Origin: Bacteroidales bacterium
GTDB taxonomy: Bacteria > Bacteroidota > Bacteroidia > Bacteroidales > F082
DNA: 64,000 nucleotides
NCBI GenBank assembly: GCA_021647205.1
Contig: JAKIVD010000005.1
Location: forward strand, 62,001 to 126,000
Direction of reading: 5' to 3'
Shown here: in pieces, positions 6,938 to 15,694 of the stretch
How the letters are laid out: every line of letters starts with the position of its first letter
Position numbering within the stretch: position 1 is the first letter of the stretch
The notes under the pieces: model-generated
Database searches by the model: none
What the model saw: the letters and a program-made list of their open reading frames with translations, nothing else
What the model was told of the DNA's origin: nothing
Position numbers and translations under genes: made by a program

Positions 6938-8047
6938 ATGAGTAAAAACCAAAAAACCTATTATGATCTGGCCATTGAGAAAGGCTATTCGCGCCGCGAT
7001 TTCATGAAGTTCAGTGCGATGATGGCAGCCCTGCTCGGTCTCGAATCCAGCAGCATCGGCCAGGTGGCCAAAGCATTGGAAACCAAAACCCGCATCCCGG
7101 TTATCTGGCTGCACGGCCAGGAATGTACCTGTTGCAGTGAGTCATTCATCCGTTCGTCGCATCCATTGGTTGCCGATATTTTACTGGACAAAATTTCCCT
7201 TGATTACACCGAAACCTTAATGGCTGCCGCAGGGCACCAGGCAGAGAAGTCACTACAAGATACGATTAGAGATTATAAAGGAAAATATATTCTTGCTGTT
7301 GAAGGTTCCATCCCGCTAAACAACAACGGGGTTTACTGCTGTATTGGCGGCAAGACCTTCGAACAGATTGTAGAAGAGGCCGCCAAAGATGCGTACGCAG
7401 TCCTCGCCTGGGGGAACTGTGCGTCAGCCGGCTGTGTTCAGGCTGCCAAGCCGAATCCCACCGGTGCGGTACCGATACATAAAATGATATCGGGAAAACC
7501 ACTGATCAATGTCCAGGGCTGCCCGCCAATTGCCGAAGTAATGGCCGGCGTGCTGGTACATATTTTAACATTCGGGCAGATTCCCGAACTTGACAGGTTA
7601 AAGAGGCCGAAGGCGTTTTACTCACGGCGCGTTCACGACACCTGCTACCGCCGGCCAAACTTTGATGCCGGATTGTTTGTCCAGTCGTTTGACGATGAAA
7701 ATGCCAAACGCGGCTTCTGTCTTTACAAAATGGGCTGTAAAGGCCCCGTTACATACAACGCATGTGGCGTAATGGAATGGAACAACGGAACCAGCTTCCC
7801 CATTAAATCAGGTCATCCCTGTATTGGTTGTTCCGAAGAAGGGTTTTGGGACAATGGCCCCTTCTACACCCACCTGACTAATTTCCCGGGATTTGGTATT
7901 GAATCAACTGCCGACAAAGTCGGATTAGGACTTGGCATCGCAACCGGGGTTGGTATTGCCGCACATGCCATTTCGACCAATATCCGAAAAAGGAGTTTGA
8001 TTAACAAAGTAAATGGCAAACCGGAACTAGAAAAAAACGAATCTTAA
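6938..8047 (+). CDS. hyaA: [NiFe]-hydrogenase small subunit, oxygen-tolerant (group 1d) type
   Basis: 369-aa membrane-bound uptake hydrogenase small subunit carrying three FeS clusters. A Tat signal with SRRDFMK (18-24) starts the protein and a single C-terminal membrane anchor (about 326-346) ends it. Proximal-cluster cysteines are C63, C65, C66 (CTCC), C161, C166 and C195. C65 and C166 correspond to the two extra cysteines (C19, C120) of E. coli Hyd-1 that make the oxygen-tolerant [4Fe-3S] cluster. H233, C236, C261 and C267 hold the distal cluster, and C276, C295 and C298 the medial [3Fe-4S] cluster. Close overall resemblance to E. coli HyaA. It is followed 14 nt later by hyaB. Confidence 0.95.
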   Translation: MSKNQKTYYDLAIEKGYSRRDFMKFSAMMAALLGLESSSIGQVAKALETKTRIPVIWLHGQECTCCSESFIRSSHPLVADILLDKISLDYTETLMAAAGHQAEKSLQDTIRDYKGKYILAVEGSIPLNNNGVYCCIGGKTFEQIVEEAAKDAYAVLAWGNCASAGCVQAAKPNPTGAVPIHKMISGKPLINVQGCPPIAEVMAGVLVHILTFGQIPELDRLKRPKAFYSRRVHDTCYRRPNFDAGLFVQSFDDENAKRGFCLYKMGCKGPVTYNACGVMEWNNGTSFPIKSGHPCIGCSEEGFWDNGPFYTHLTNFPGFGIESTADKVGLGLGIATGVGIAAHAISTNIRKRSLINKVNGKPELEKNES

Positions 8048-8061
8048 AAGGAAAATAAGTT

Positions 8062-9780
8062 ATGGAAAAAAGAATAGTAGTCGATCCCATCACAAGAATT
8101 GAAGGACACTTACGTGTTGAGATAGAAGTAAAAGATAATGTTATCGTTGATGCCTACAGTTCGGGGACTATGGTTCGCGGCCTTGAAATTATCCTGAAAG
8201 GGCGTGACCCGCGCGATGCCTGGGCATTTACCGAAAGGGTCTGTGGCGTTTGTACCACTGTCCATGCCCTGGCTTCCTGCCGTACTGTTGAAAACGCCCT
8301 GGGGATTGTCATTCCCCCGAATGCCGAACTGGTCAGGAACCTCATGTTCTGCACGCAAATGATCCAGGACCATGTGGTTCATTTCTACCATTTGCACGCC
8401 CTCGACTGGGTTGACGTGGTATCGTCCCTGCGTGCCGACCCGAAAGCAACTTCTGCGCTGGCACAAAGTATTTCCAGCTGGCCGAAAAGCTCGGTCGGGT
8501 ATTTCAGGGATGTCCAGAAACGCATCAAAGCCTTTGTTGAAACTGGTCAGCTCGGAATCTTCGCCAACGGTTACTGGGGAAACCCCTCTTATAAATTGCC
8601 CCCCGAAGCCAACCTGATGGCCGTTGCCCACTACCTTGAGGCCCTCGAATGGCAAAAGGAAATTGTGAAAGTCCATGCCATCTTTGGCGGCAAAAACCCG
8701 CACCCCAACTATTTGGTGGGCGGTGTGCCGGCCGCCATCAACCTGAATGAATCCAATGCGTTGAATGCCGAGCGTTTCGCTTATGTCAAGAAGCTCCTGG
8801 ATGATGCCAAAACCTTCGTCGAACAGGTGTACATTCCCGACCTGATGGCCATTGCGTCCTTTTACAAAGACTGGGGTGCCATTGGCGGCGGACTGGAGAA
8901 TTACCTTGTTTACGGTGATTTACCCACCAACGGGTACAACGACCCGAGCAGTTTTAAATTCCCTCGTGGTGCCATTCTCGGACGCGATTTAAGCAAAGTG
9001 CATGAAGTGGACACAGCTGACCCTGACCAGGTGAAGGAGTTCATCTCCAAATCGTGGTACGAATATGACAGCGGAAAAAACAGCGGGAAACATCCCTGGG
9101 AAGGACAAACAAACCTCAATTACACCGGACCGAAACCACCTTACGATCAACTGAATGTTGAAGAAGCTTATTCGTGGCTGAAAACACCAAGGTGGAAAGG
9201 TCATGCCATGGAAGTTGGCCCGCTGGCCAGGATGCTTGTCGGCTATGCCTCCGGGCGTGAAGATTTCCAGGAAGTGGTAAACGCTGCCCTGACCAACCTC
9301 AATGTACCGGTCAGTGCCTTGTTCTCAACACTTGGACGTACAGCAGCACGCGGACTCGAAACACAGCTTGTTGTCGGCTGGTCGCAGGAATTTTTCGACC
9401 AGTTGATCACGAACATCAAAAACGGCGACACACGTTTGAGCACAGATTATATGTGGGAACCATCAGACTGGCCACTAATGGCCAAAGGTGTCGGGATGAC
9501 TGAAGCACCAAGAGGGGCTTTGGCACACTGGATTGTTATCAAAGACAAGAAAATTGACAACTACCAGCTTGTGGTCCCCAGTACATGGAATGCTTCGCCA
9601 CGGGATACGAAAGGCCAGATGTCAGCCTACGAAGCCTCGCTGATCGGTACACCTGTTGCCGATCCGGAGCAACCACTCGAACTGCTCCGTACGATTCACT
9701 CTTTCGACCCATGCATTGCCTGTGCAGTACATGTGTATGATGAAAAAGGAAGCTATGTCCATCAAATTCAAACATTTTAA
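8062..9780 (+). CDS. hyaB: [NiFe]-hydrogenase large subunit
   Basis: 572-aa catalytic subunit. The nickel-iron site is held by C61 and C64 (RVCGVC) and by C551 and C554 (DPCIACAVH, 549-557). The sequence continues 15 residues past H557; this tail is the expected substrate of the HyaD protease, which cuts after the histidine once nickel is inserted. There is no signal peptide, as usual: it is co-exported with HyaA through Tat. Tight spacing to hyaA and hyaC (3 nt) shows one operon. Confidence 0.96.
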   Translation: MEKRIVVDPITRIEGHLRVEIEVKDNVIVDAYSSGTMVRGLEIILKGRDPRDAWAFTERVCGVCTTVHALASCRTVENALGIVIPPNAELVRNLMFCTQMIQDHVVHFYHLHALDWVDVVSSLRADPKATSALAQSISSWPKSSVGYFRDVQKRIKAFVETGQLGIFANGYWGNPSYKLPPEANLMAVAHYLEALEWQKEIVKVHAIFGGKNPHPNYLVGGVPAAINLNESNALNAERFAYVKKLLDDAKTFVEQVYIPDLMAIASFYKDWGAIGGGLENYLVYGDLPTNGYNDPSSFKFPRGAILGRDLSKVHEVDTADPDQVKEFISKSWYEYDSGKNSGKHPWEGQTNLNYTGPKPPYDQLNVEEAYSWLKTPRWKGHAMEVGPLARMLVGYASGREDFQEVVNAALTNLNVPVSALFSTLGRTAARGLETQLVVGWSQEFFDQLITNIKNGDTRLSTDYMWEPSDWPLMAKGVGMTEAPRGALAHWIVIKDKKIDNYQLVVPSTWNASPRDTKGQMSAYEASLIGTPVADPEQPLELLRTIHSFDPCIACAVHVYDEKGSYVHQIQTF

Positions 9781-9782
9781 TT

Positions 9783-10499
9783 ATGCATGTAAAGAATCAC
9801 ATAACCAAAACCTTAATGCACCCGGTTTATGTCTGGGAACTGCCTGTACGTTTCTTCCACTGGATTAATGCATTAAGCATTGTCGCCCTTGCAGTAACCG
9901 GTTTCATTATCGGTGACCCGCCCGCTATTCAGAGTGCCACCGAGGCTTCTTTTAGTTATTGGTTTGGCACAGTCAGAATAATCCATTTCATTGCCGCTTA
10001 TGTATTCTTTTTCAACTTTGTCTTCAGGATTTATTGGGGCTTTGTGGGAAACCGCTTCGCCAACTGGAAGAATTTTATTCCATATACAAAAAGGAGTTGG
10101 ATAGACATGTGGGAAATCATCCGTGTAGATATTCTCCAGATCAAAAGCGCCGACAACCCTAACCTCGGGCACAATGCCCTGGCAAGTTTTACCTATTTCA
10201 TTACTTTTCTTGCTTTTCTGCTTCAGGTGCTTACCGGCTTTGGCATTTATGCCACAACCAGCAGTGCCTGGCTGCCCGCGCTGTTTGCTTGGGTACCTGC
10301 AATGCTTGGCGGAGACATGGTAACGCGAGACATCCATCACCTCATGATGTGGGTGTTCGCCCTGTTTGCCATGGTTCATGTTTACCTTGTTTTTTACCAC
10401 GATTACATTGACTGGAACGGAACGACTTCGTCGATTATCGGTGGGTGGAAATTTCAGGAAGAAGGTAAAGAAGAACGCGAGAAAGAACTGGATAAATAA
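9783..10499 (+). CDS. hyaC: Hydrogenase b-type cytochrome subunit
   Basis: 238-aa di-haem membrane cytochrome that receives electrons from the small subunit and passes them to quinone. Four hydrophobic segments are visible, with histidines at family positions (RFFHWINAL in the first, RIIHFIAAY in the second, DIHHLMMWVFALFAMVHVY near the last). It begins 3 nt after hyaB and closes the structural hyaABC set. Because it feeds electrons to the quinone pool, the complex most likely oxidises hydrogen for anaerobic or low-oxygen respiration. Confidence 0.93.
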   Translation: MHVKNHITKTLMHPVYVWELPVRFFHWINALSIVALAVTGFIIGDPPAIQSATEASFSYWFGTVRIIHFIAAYVFFFNFVFRIYWGFVGNRFANWKNFIPYTKRSWIDMWEIIRVDILQIKSADNPNLGHNALASFTYFITFLAFLLQVLTGFGIYATTSSAWLPALFAWVPAMLGGDMVTRDIHHLMMWVFALFAMVHVYLVFYHDYIDWNGTTSSIIGGWKFQEEGKEEREKELDK

Positions 10500-10559
10500 G
10501 GTATAAACTTGTCCTGGCTTCCAGGCTTTGGAAAGAACCTAATGTTCACGGGTTAAAAA

Positions 10560-10586
10560 CCCCCTTTGAATAACAAGGGGGTTTTT
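10560..10586 (+). terminator. Intrinsic terminator after hyaC
   Basis: Seven-bp stem CCCCCTT/AAGGGGG with an 8-nt loop followed by five T, 61 nt after hyaC. It separates hyaABC from hyaD, which therefore needs read-through or its own promoter. Confidence 0.8.
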
Positions 10587-10656
10587 ATATTTCGGATTGC
10601 CACCCGATTTACCGAATGCTTTGTATCTTGCAGCAAAAATATGGAGGAAGTACAAA

Positions 10657-11133
10657 TTGAAAATACACGATAAAACATTAATCCTTGGCCTGGGCAATGT
10701 ATTGCTTCAGGACGAAGGCATTGGTGTTCACACATTGAAAGCATTGGAAAAGATGGAATGGCCAGAGAATGTTGACCTCCTTGATGGCGGGACGGGCGGC
10801 TTTGTATTGCTTTCCCTTTTTCAGGATTACAAAAAGATGATAATCATTGATGCGGCACTCAGTAACGAGCCCGAAGGAACCATCAATATAATTCAACCAA
10901 AATATGCCAAAGATTTTCCGAAATCGCTTTCTACCCATGAACTGGGATTGAAAGACATGATTGAATCGGCCATTCTGCTTGGCAAGGTTCCCGTGATTTT
11001 TCTGATTACTGTTTCGATAAAACCGGTGCAAAAGATGAGCGTGGAACTAACCGACACGATGGCAAAGAAAATTCCGGAAACAGTTGAAAAGGTCAAATGG
11101 GTCCTGGACACTTTAGTCAAAAGCGCTTCCTGA
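10657..11133 (+). CDS. hyaD: Hydrogenase maturation endopeptidase (HyaD/HybD family)
   Basis: 158-aa nickel-dependent protease that removes the C-terminal tail of HyaB. Nickel ligands of HybD (E16, D62, H93) align with E20 (LLQDEGIG), D65 (IIIDAA) and H94 (STHELGL). I choose the TTG at 10657 because GGAGGA lies 9 nt before it and the protein then begins like the family; an in-frame ATG at 10597 would add an unlike N terminus immediately after the terminator. Convergent with hypA. Confidence 0.9.
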   Translation: MKIHDKTLILGLGNVLLQDEGIGVHTLKALEKMEWPENVDLLDGGTGGFVLLSLFQDYKKMIIIDAALSNEPEGTINIIQPKYAKDFPKSLSTHELGLKDMIESAILLGKVPVIFLITVSIKPVQKMSVELTDTMAKKIPETVEKVKWVLDTLVKSAS

Positions 11134-11159
11134 CTTTCCTGATTTTATACCAATTGTAT

Positions 11160-11187
11160 ATCAAAATGGCCAAAGGCTCATTTTGAT
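11160..11187. terminator. Hairpin between convergent hyaD and hypA
   Basis: ATCAAAATG-GCC-AAA-GGC-T-CATTTTGAT forms a 12-bp stem with one bulge and a 3-nt loop, with A- or T-rich arms on both sides, 13 nt before the hypA stop codon. A bidirectional terminator role fits the convergent arrangement. Confidence 0.5.
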
Positions 11188-11199
11188 TTGTAAGCGGTA

Positions 11200-11544
11200 T
11201 TAAACATCAACAACCAGCGACTTTACTTTGAGTTCCTTTCCACTGAGAATCTCATGAAACAAACCGGTACAATCCGGACAGGAATCGAAAATATTCTCAA
11301 TTTCAAACTCTGCCAGGCAGTCGTTGCACTTCGCCAGGGCCTTGATTTTATTGATTTTTATTTCTGCCTTTTCGAGGAGTGTATTTCTGGTGGCCATTTC
11401 CATTGCCGTTTCGAGCGCTTCAAATTCTATCCCCGACAGGGCACCCACATCCAGCACCAATTCATTCACCGCATTAGCATTTGCCTTCTTTGCCTCATCT
11501 TCTGCGATTTCGATAATGCTCAGGGCAATGGAAAACTCGTGCAT
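11200..11544 (-). CDS. hypA: Hydrogenase nickel-insertion protein HypA
   Basis: 114-aa metallochaperone that delivers nickel with HypB. It starts MHEFSIA, giving the nickel-binding His2, and carries a zinc site of two CxxC pairs (C73/C76 and C89/C92). Length is normal. It faces hyaD and stands alone, with no hypB next to it. Confidence 0.95.
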   Translation of the reverse strand: MHEFSIALSIIEIAEDEAKKANANAVNELVLDVGALSGIEFEALETAMEMATRNTLLEKAEIKINKIKALAKCNDCLAEFEIENIFDSCPDCTGLFHEILSGKELKVKSLVVDV

Positions 11545-11677
11545 GGTTTTGTTTATTTGTCTATTCCGTCAGTGTAGTTTTTTGCTGTCATTTCGTTGTA
11601 CCCTCTTTGGGAGTGCATCATTGGTGCATTGAAGCTAAATGGTGGCCAAACCCAAAACCCCAACGCTTAGCAACTAC

Positions 11678-11712
11678 TTTCAACTTTTGACTTTTAACTT
11701 TTGACTTTTGAC
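11678..11712. repeat. Tandem heptamer/octamer array (TTTCAAC, TTTTGAC, TTTTAAC)
   Basis: Five units of 7-8 nt end 6 nt before the stop codon of the minus-strand aminotransferase gene. It is a third member of the array family seen at 1384 and 5785. Confidence 0.8.
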
Positions 11713-11718
11713 TCCCTC

Positions 11719-12915
11719 CTACTTCCTTCCCGGATAAACCTTCAGTGCTTCATCCAGCACTTTAACCGAAGCCTTCAGGTCTTCAACTTTCAACACATAA
11801 CTGATGCGCACCTCATTTTTTCCTTTACCGGGGGTTGAGTAAAAGCCCGAAGCAGGGGCCAGCATTACCGTCTGGTTTTCAAAACTGAAATCTTCGAGCA
11901 GCCACTGGCAAAATTTGTCAGAGTCGTCGATTGGCAAGCGGGCCACCACATAAAAAGCGCCGGAAGGATTGGGGCAAAAAGCATTGTCAATGCTATTTAT
12001 ACCTTCAACCACGGCATTCCTGCGTACCAGGTATTCGTCTTTTACTTTTTTAAAATAGGCCTCAGGTGTGTCCACAGCAGCTTCGGCAGCAACCTGGCCA
12101 AATGTGGGCGGGCTTAAGCGGGCCTGCGCAAATTTGAGCGCAGTTGCCATCACTTCTTTGTTCTTCGAGATCATCCAGCCGATGCGTACACCGCAGGCAC
12201 TGTATCGTTTTGAGACCGAATCAATGAGAATCACATTTTCCTCTATTCCATCCAGGTTCATGGCCGAATAATGTTGTTTACCATCATAAGTAAATTCGCG
12301 GTAAACCTCATCAGAAATTAAAAAGAGGTTGTGCTTTTTCACAATATCACGCAGGATTTCCAACTCTTCTTTTGAATAAAGATACCCGGTAGGGTTGTTG
12401 GGGTTGCAAACCAGGATAGCCTTGGTTTTGAAAGTAATGTTTTTTTCAAAATCGGCAATCGGGGGCAATGCAAAACCGGTATCAATGGATGAAAATATCG
12501 GCTTGACTTGGATACCGGCATTGGTGGCAAAACCGTTGTAATTTGCATAGAAAGGTTCAGGGATAATCACTTCATCGCCCGGATCCATGATGGACTGGAA
12601 GGCAAACAGCAAGGCCTCGGAAGCACCCGTCCCGACGATAATTTCTTCGGGGGACACTTCAATATTTACCGTTTTATAATATTCAACCAATTTTTCCCGC
12701 AGGGAAGGCATTCCGGCCGAATGGCTGTATTCAATTACGTTGTGCGGATAATTCCTGACCGCATTCAGTGCAACATCAGGTGTTTCTATGTCGGGTTGCC
12801 CGATGTTAAGCGGAAATATTTTTATTCCTTTCGCACGTGCAGCTTCTGCAAACGGGACTAATTTACGGATGGGGGATTCGGGCATAGCCCTCCCCTTTTT
12901 CGATATCTGAAGCAT
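11719..12915 (-). CDS. PLP-dependent class I/II aminotransferase (aspartate aminotransferase-like)
   Basis: 398-aa cytoplasmic fold-type I aminotransferase. Marks are LNIGQPDI, the VGTGASEALL cofactor loop, VCNPNNPTGYLYS with the conserved asparagine, ISDEVYREFTYDG with the conserved aspartate and tyrosine, and SVSKRYSACGVRIGW with the Schiff-base lysine; NEVRISY near the end has the carboxylate-binding arginine. Likely substrates are aspartate, aromatic or branched-chain amino acids with 2-oxoglutarate. Specificity cannot be decided from sequence. It stands alone, with a heptamer array at its 3' end. Confidence 0.88.
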   Translation of the reverse strand: MLQISKKGRAMPESPIRKLVPFAEAARAKGIKIFPLNIGQPDIETPDVALNAVRNYPHNVIEYSHSAGMPSLREKLVEYYKTVNIEVSPEEIIVGTGASEALLFAFQSIMDPGDEVIIPEPFYANYNGFATNAGIQVKPIFSSIDTGFALPPIADFEKNITFKTKAILVCNPNNPTGYLYSKEELEILRDIVKKHNLFLISDEVYREFTYDGKQHYSAMNLDGIEENVILIDSVSKRYSACGVRIGWMISKNKEVMATALKFAQARLSPPTFGQVAAEAAVDTPEAYFKKVKDEYLVRRNAVVEGINSIDNAFCPNPSGAFYVVARLPIDDSDKFCQWLLEDFSFENQTVMLAPASGFYSTPGKGKNEVRISYVLKVEDLKASVKVLDEALKVYPGRK

Positions 12916-12996
12916 TAATATCCGGTTTTGGGTAATCGGTTTAAAACAGGGAGCAAACCCACACTTCAGGTAAAACTGCGCTGCTTTTCCCCGGAA

Positions 12997-13467
12997 TTAC
13001 TTGTTAATTGGTGCTGCCCCTGTGCCCGTTTCCTTTTCGGGAAGGGCTTCTGCCGGTTTGGCAACTACTTTTCCCTTAATCCGCAACACGATTGATTTTT
13101 TGTTCTTGGCGTTGGAATAGACGGTAACGGTTTTGTTAAAAGGCCCCACTTTTTTCGTGTTGTAAGTTACCTTTATCTGACTGTCGTCGCCTGGCAAAAT
13201 GGGCTCTTTAGGCCATGAAGGGACGGTACACCCGCAGGAAGAGCGCGGTTTTGAAAGAATGAGTGGTTCATTTCCGGTATTTGTGAAAACAAAACTAAAA
13301 CTCCCGTCAGATCCCTGGTAGATTTCACCATAGTCATGCGTTGTAGTTTTAAACGAAATTGCGGGGCCATTCATTTTCTGGTCCATTCCTTCCTTCTTGG
13401 AAGCGTCCTGTGCTGAAACAACCGAAACCATCAGCATCATTGTCAAAACAATCAATACTCTTTTCAT
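12997..13467 (-). CDS. Exported DUF1573 protein
   Basis: 156-aa protein with a clear signal peptide (residues 1-19, ending VVSAQ) and a DUF1573 immunoglobulin-like domain: HDYGEIYQGSDGSFSFVFTN, the cysteine loop SSCGCTVP, and YNTKKVGPFNKTVTVYSN. The family is very common in Bacteroidota and its function is unknown. The C-terminal 20 residues are low complexity. It has its own promoter candidate just upstream. Confidence 0.85.
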   Translation of the reverse strand: MKRVLIVLTMMLMVSVVSAQDASKKEGMDQKMNGPAISFKTTTHDYGEIYQGSDGSFSFVFTNTGNEPLILSKPRSSCGCTVPSWPKEPILPGDDSQIKVTYNTKKVGPFNKTVTVYSNAKNKKSIVLRIKGKVVAKPAEALPEKETGTGAAPINK

Positions 13468-13493
13468 TGTTATTATTTTTAAAATTTAACGGA

Positions 13494-13501
13494 CAAATGT
13501 A
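13494..13501 (-). promoter_or_regulatory. -7 promoter element of the DUF1573 gene
   Basis: On the minus strand TACATTTG is a perfect TAnnTTTG match, 26 nt upstream of the ATG. A TTG lies 21 nt further upstream, slightly longer than the usual spacing. Confidence 0.5.
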
Positions 13502-13657
13502 GCAATATTCCAACAGCTAAATCAATATTTAACAGATTATTATTTATTTGTTCTCCGGCGGTCGGTGAAAAGAAAGCAACTGATTTCCTTCGCCGGCAGC
13601 AAAGATGGTGGCAGGTCTCATTAACAGACTCTCCAACGGTCAACCAAAGCAAAGTGC

Positions 13658-14476
13658 TCACAATTTCTCCCCGCATTTTTTGCAGTAGAGCGCGTCGTCG
13701 TCGTGTTCAGAAAAATTGCAGTTCTCACAAGCCTGGGTATTTGTCCTTTTCCTCGATTTTAAAACCATCTCGGTCGTGATAATGCCGGTTGGTACGGCTA
13801 TAATTGCATAGCCTACAATCATCAGTAAAGAAGCCAGTGTCTGGCCGGCTACTGTTTGGGGGGCAATATCGCCGTAGCCGACAGTTGTAATTGTTACGAT
13901 TGCCCAGTATATTGAAACGGGAATATTGGTAAAACCGTTTTCCGGGCCTTCGATTAAATACATCACCGAGCCAATAATGACCACAATGGTGATGATCACT
14001 TCGAGAAAAACAATTATTTTGGCGCGACTGCTTGCAAAGGCTGTCTTTAAAGTATTGGCCGCACCCACAAACCGCATCAATTTCAACACCCTGAACACAC
14101 GAAGTAAACGCAATATCCTCACTACCATTAAATAATGGGAACCCACAAGGAACAAACTCAAATAGGTCGGCACAATAGCGAGGAAATCAATTATTCCGTA
14201 AAAGCTGAACAGGTACCTGCCCGGGTTCTTCACCGTGTAAATACGCAGGAAATATTCGAGGGTAAATAAAATGGTGAGCCCCCATTCAACGGCATTGAAC
14301 AAATGGCCATATTCTTCATGCAGACTTGAAATGCTGTCGAGCAATACGATGATCACACTAAGGATAATCGCAAAAAACAACAATATGTCAAACGCCTTTC
14401 CTGCCGGCGTATCTGCCTCAAAAATAATATCGTGTATTCTTTTTCTCACTGTCTGCCCGGGTTCTTTTATTGTCAA
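13658..14476 (-). CDS. Voltage-gated-type potassium channel with C-terminal zinc ribbon
   Basis: 272-aa six-helix ion channel. Potassium selectivity comes from the filter TVGYGD (198-203). The S4 helix has basic residues every third position (R120, R123, R126, R129, K132, R135), as in voltage sensors. After the last membrane helix a short basic stretch leads to a compact zinc ribbon with CxxC pairs at C250/C253 and C265/C268. The zinc ribbon replaces the usual cytoplasmic regulatory domain and could sense metal or redox state (inference). It stands alone and is divergent from the haem-protein genes. Confidence 0.88.
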   Translation of the reverse strand: MTIKEPGQTVRKRIHDIIFEADTPAGKAFDILLFFAIILSVIIVLLDSISSLHEEYGHLFNAVEWGLTILFTLEYFLRIYTVKNPGRYLFSFYGIIDFLAIVPTYLSLFLVGSHYLMVVRILRLLRVFRVLKLMRFVGAANTLKTAFASSRAKIIVFLEVIITIVVIIGSVMYLIEGPENGFTNIPVSIYWAIVTITTVGYGDIAPQTVAGQTLASLLMIVGYAIIAVPTGIITTEMVLKSRKRTNTQACENCNFSEHDDDALYCKKCGEKL

Positions 14477-14570
14477 ATTGGCAATTTGCTAAAATAGAAA
14501 ACTAAGCCAATCCTGCTAAGTTGGCAGTAATTATTTATTTTTGCCAGTTTACTAATCAATTTAAATAATC

Positions 14571-14972
14571 ATGAAAAAACAATTTCCTGCATTTATTGCA
14601 GTACTTGCAATCGGATTTTTCTTCCTGAATTTTACGGCGCAGAACGAGAGCATTACTTTGGCTGCTGACGGTTCAAAGTTTGAAATACCGGACAACGTTA
14701 AGCAAATAATTGACAACTCCTGCTTTGGCTGTCACAATATCGAATCGAAAAATGACAAGGCCAAAAAGAAATTACTGTTCGACGAACTGGGTGAGTTGAA
14801 GACCCATAAGCTTGTCGGGAAACTGGCTGATATTTCGGATGTTGTTGGCGAAGGAGAGATGCCACCGAAAAAAGCCATCGAAAGATTTCCTTCCATAAAG
14901 CTATCGGATGAAGACAGGAACATATTGAAAGAGTGGGCTGCAAAGACTGCTGAAGAACTCACATCGAAATAA
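14571..14972 (+). CDS. Exported haem-binding-domain (cytochrome c-like) protein
   Basis: 133-aa protein with an N-terminal signal or anchor helix (about 6-24) and one CxxCH haem site (C51-H55, CFGCH), followed by GEGEMPPKKA, whose methionine is a probable distal ligand. It matches the Haem_bd family in shape. A similar gene follows 28 nt later, so the two are probably co-transcribed. They may be small periplasmic electron carriers; the partner is unknown. Confidence 0.8.
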   Translation: MKKQFPAFIAVLAIGFFFLNFTAQNESITLAADGSKFEIPDNVKQIIDNSCFGCHNIESKNDKAKKKLLFDELGELKTHKLVGKLADISDVVGEGEMPPKKAIERFPSIKLSDEDRNILKEWAAKTAEELTSK

Positions 14973-15000
14973 TTTTGTCCACTCCAAAAAATACAAGCTC

Positions 15001-15456
15001 ATGAAAAAGAAAACAATCTGGATTGGGTTGCTGGCGATAATACTTATCATCCAGCTCATTCCTTCCGGAAAGCCGGAAGTTGAAAGGAACAACCCCGACG
15101 ACCTCCTGCAAAACAACCCCGTTCCTGAAAAAGTGGGGAAACTGCTCAGAGCGGCCTGCTACGACTGTCATTCGAATGAAAGCAACTATCCCTGGTACGC
15201 TTATGTGGCACCGGTTTCTTTTTTGGTTTATTACGATATCCGTCATGGCCGCGACGAATTGAATTTCTCTGACTGGAATACACTTGGGAAAATTGAGCAG
15301 GCCAAATTGCTTGACGAGATAGGTGAAGCCGTGGAAGAGGAAGAAATGCCCCTGCCCATCTACCCGCCACTGCATCCCGAAGCAAGGTTAAGTGATGCTG
15401 ACAGGCAACTGATCACCGACTGGGCGGATAGTTTTGCCGAAAGTTTGTTTGAGTAA
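15001..15456 (+). CDS. Haem-binding-domain protein
   Basis: 151-aa membrane-anchored protein of the Haem_bd family. It has one N-terminal hydrophobic helix (7-20), then AACYDCHSNESNYPWY carrying CxxCH at C53-H57 and the family NE(S)xYPWY block, then EEMPLPIYPPLHPEARLSDADR with a methionine likely to be the sixth haem ligand. It is a distant paralogue of the gene just upstream (shared MP and LSDxDR blocks). Confidence 0.85.
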   Translation: MKKKTIWIGLLAIILIIQLIPSGKPEVERNNPDDLLQNNPVPEKVGKLLRAACYDCHSNESNYPWYAYVAPVSFLVYYDIRHGRDELNFSDWNTLGKIEQAKLLDEIGEAVEEEEMPLPIYPPLHPEARLSDADRQLITDWADSFAESLFE

Positions 15457-15694
15457 TAAATCTAGCAATAATTATCTTTTGCGTTTTTATTCCTTATTCG
15501 ACCAATTCGCTTTTGCTCAAGCAGTTCAATTATTTACGCCATGCTCTACAAGATAATTTTGAAATAAAAAACTACTTAATAATCAACTAATCACCAATTA
15601 ACAAATTATTAAAAAAAGAAAAATCTTATTTTAATCATTCTGATTTTGCTGTGAAGCAATAATCGGGAAAGCACAAGAAACCGAAACCATTAGT

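Noticed and set aside
10597-10656. ATG 10597 as the hyaD start
   Set aside because: It lies right after the terminator and adds a non-family N terminus, whereas TTG 10657 has GGAGGA and fits the family.
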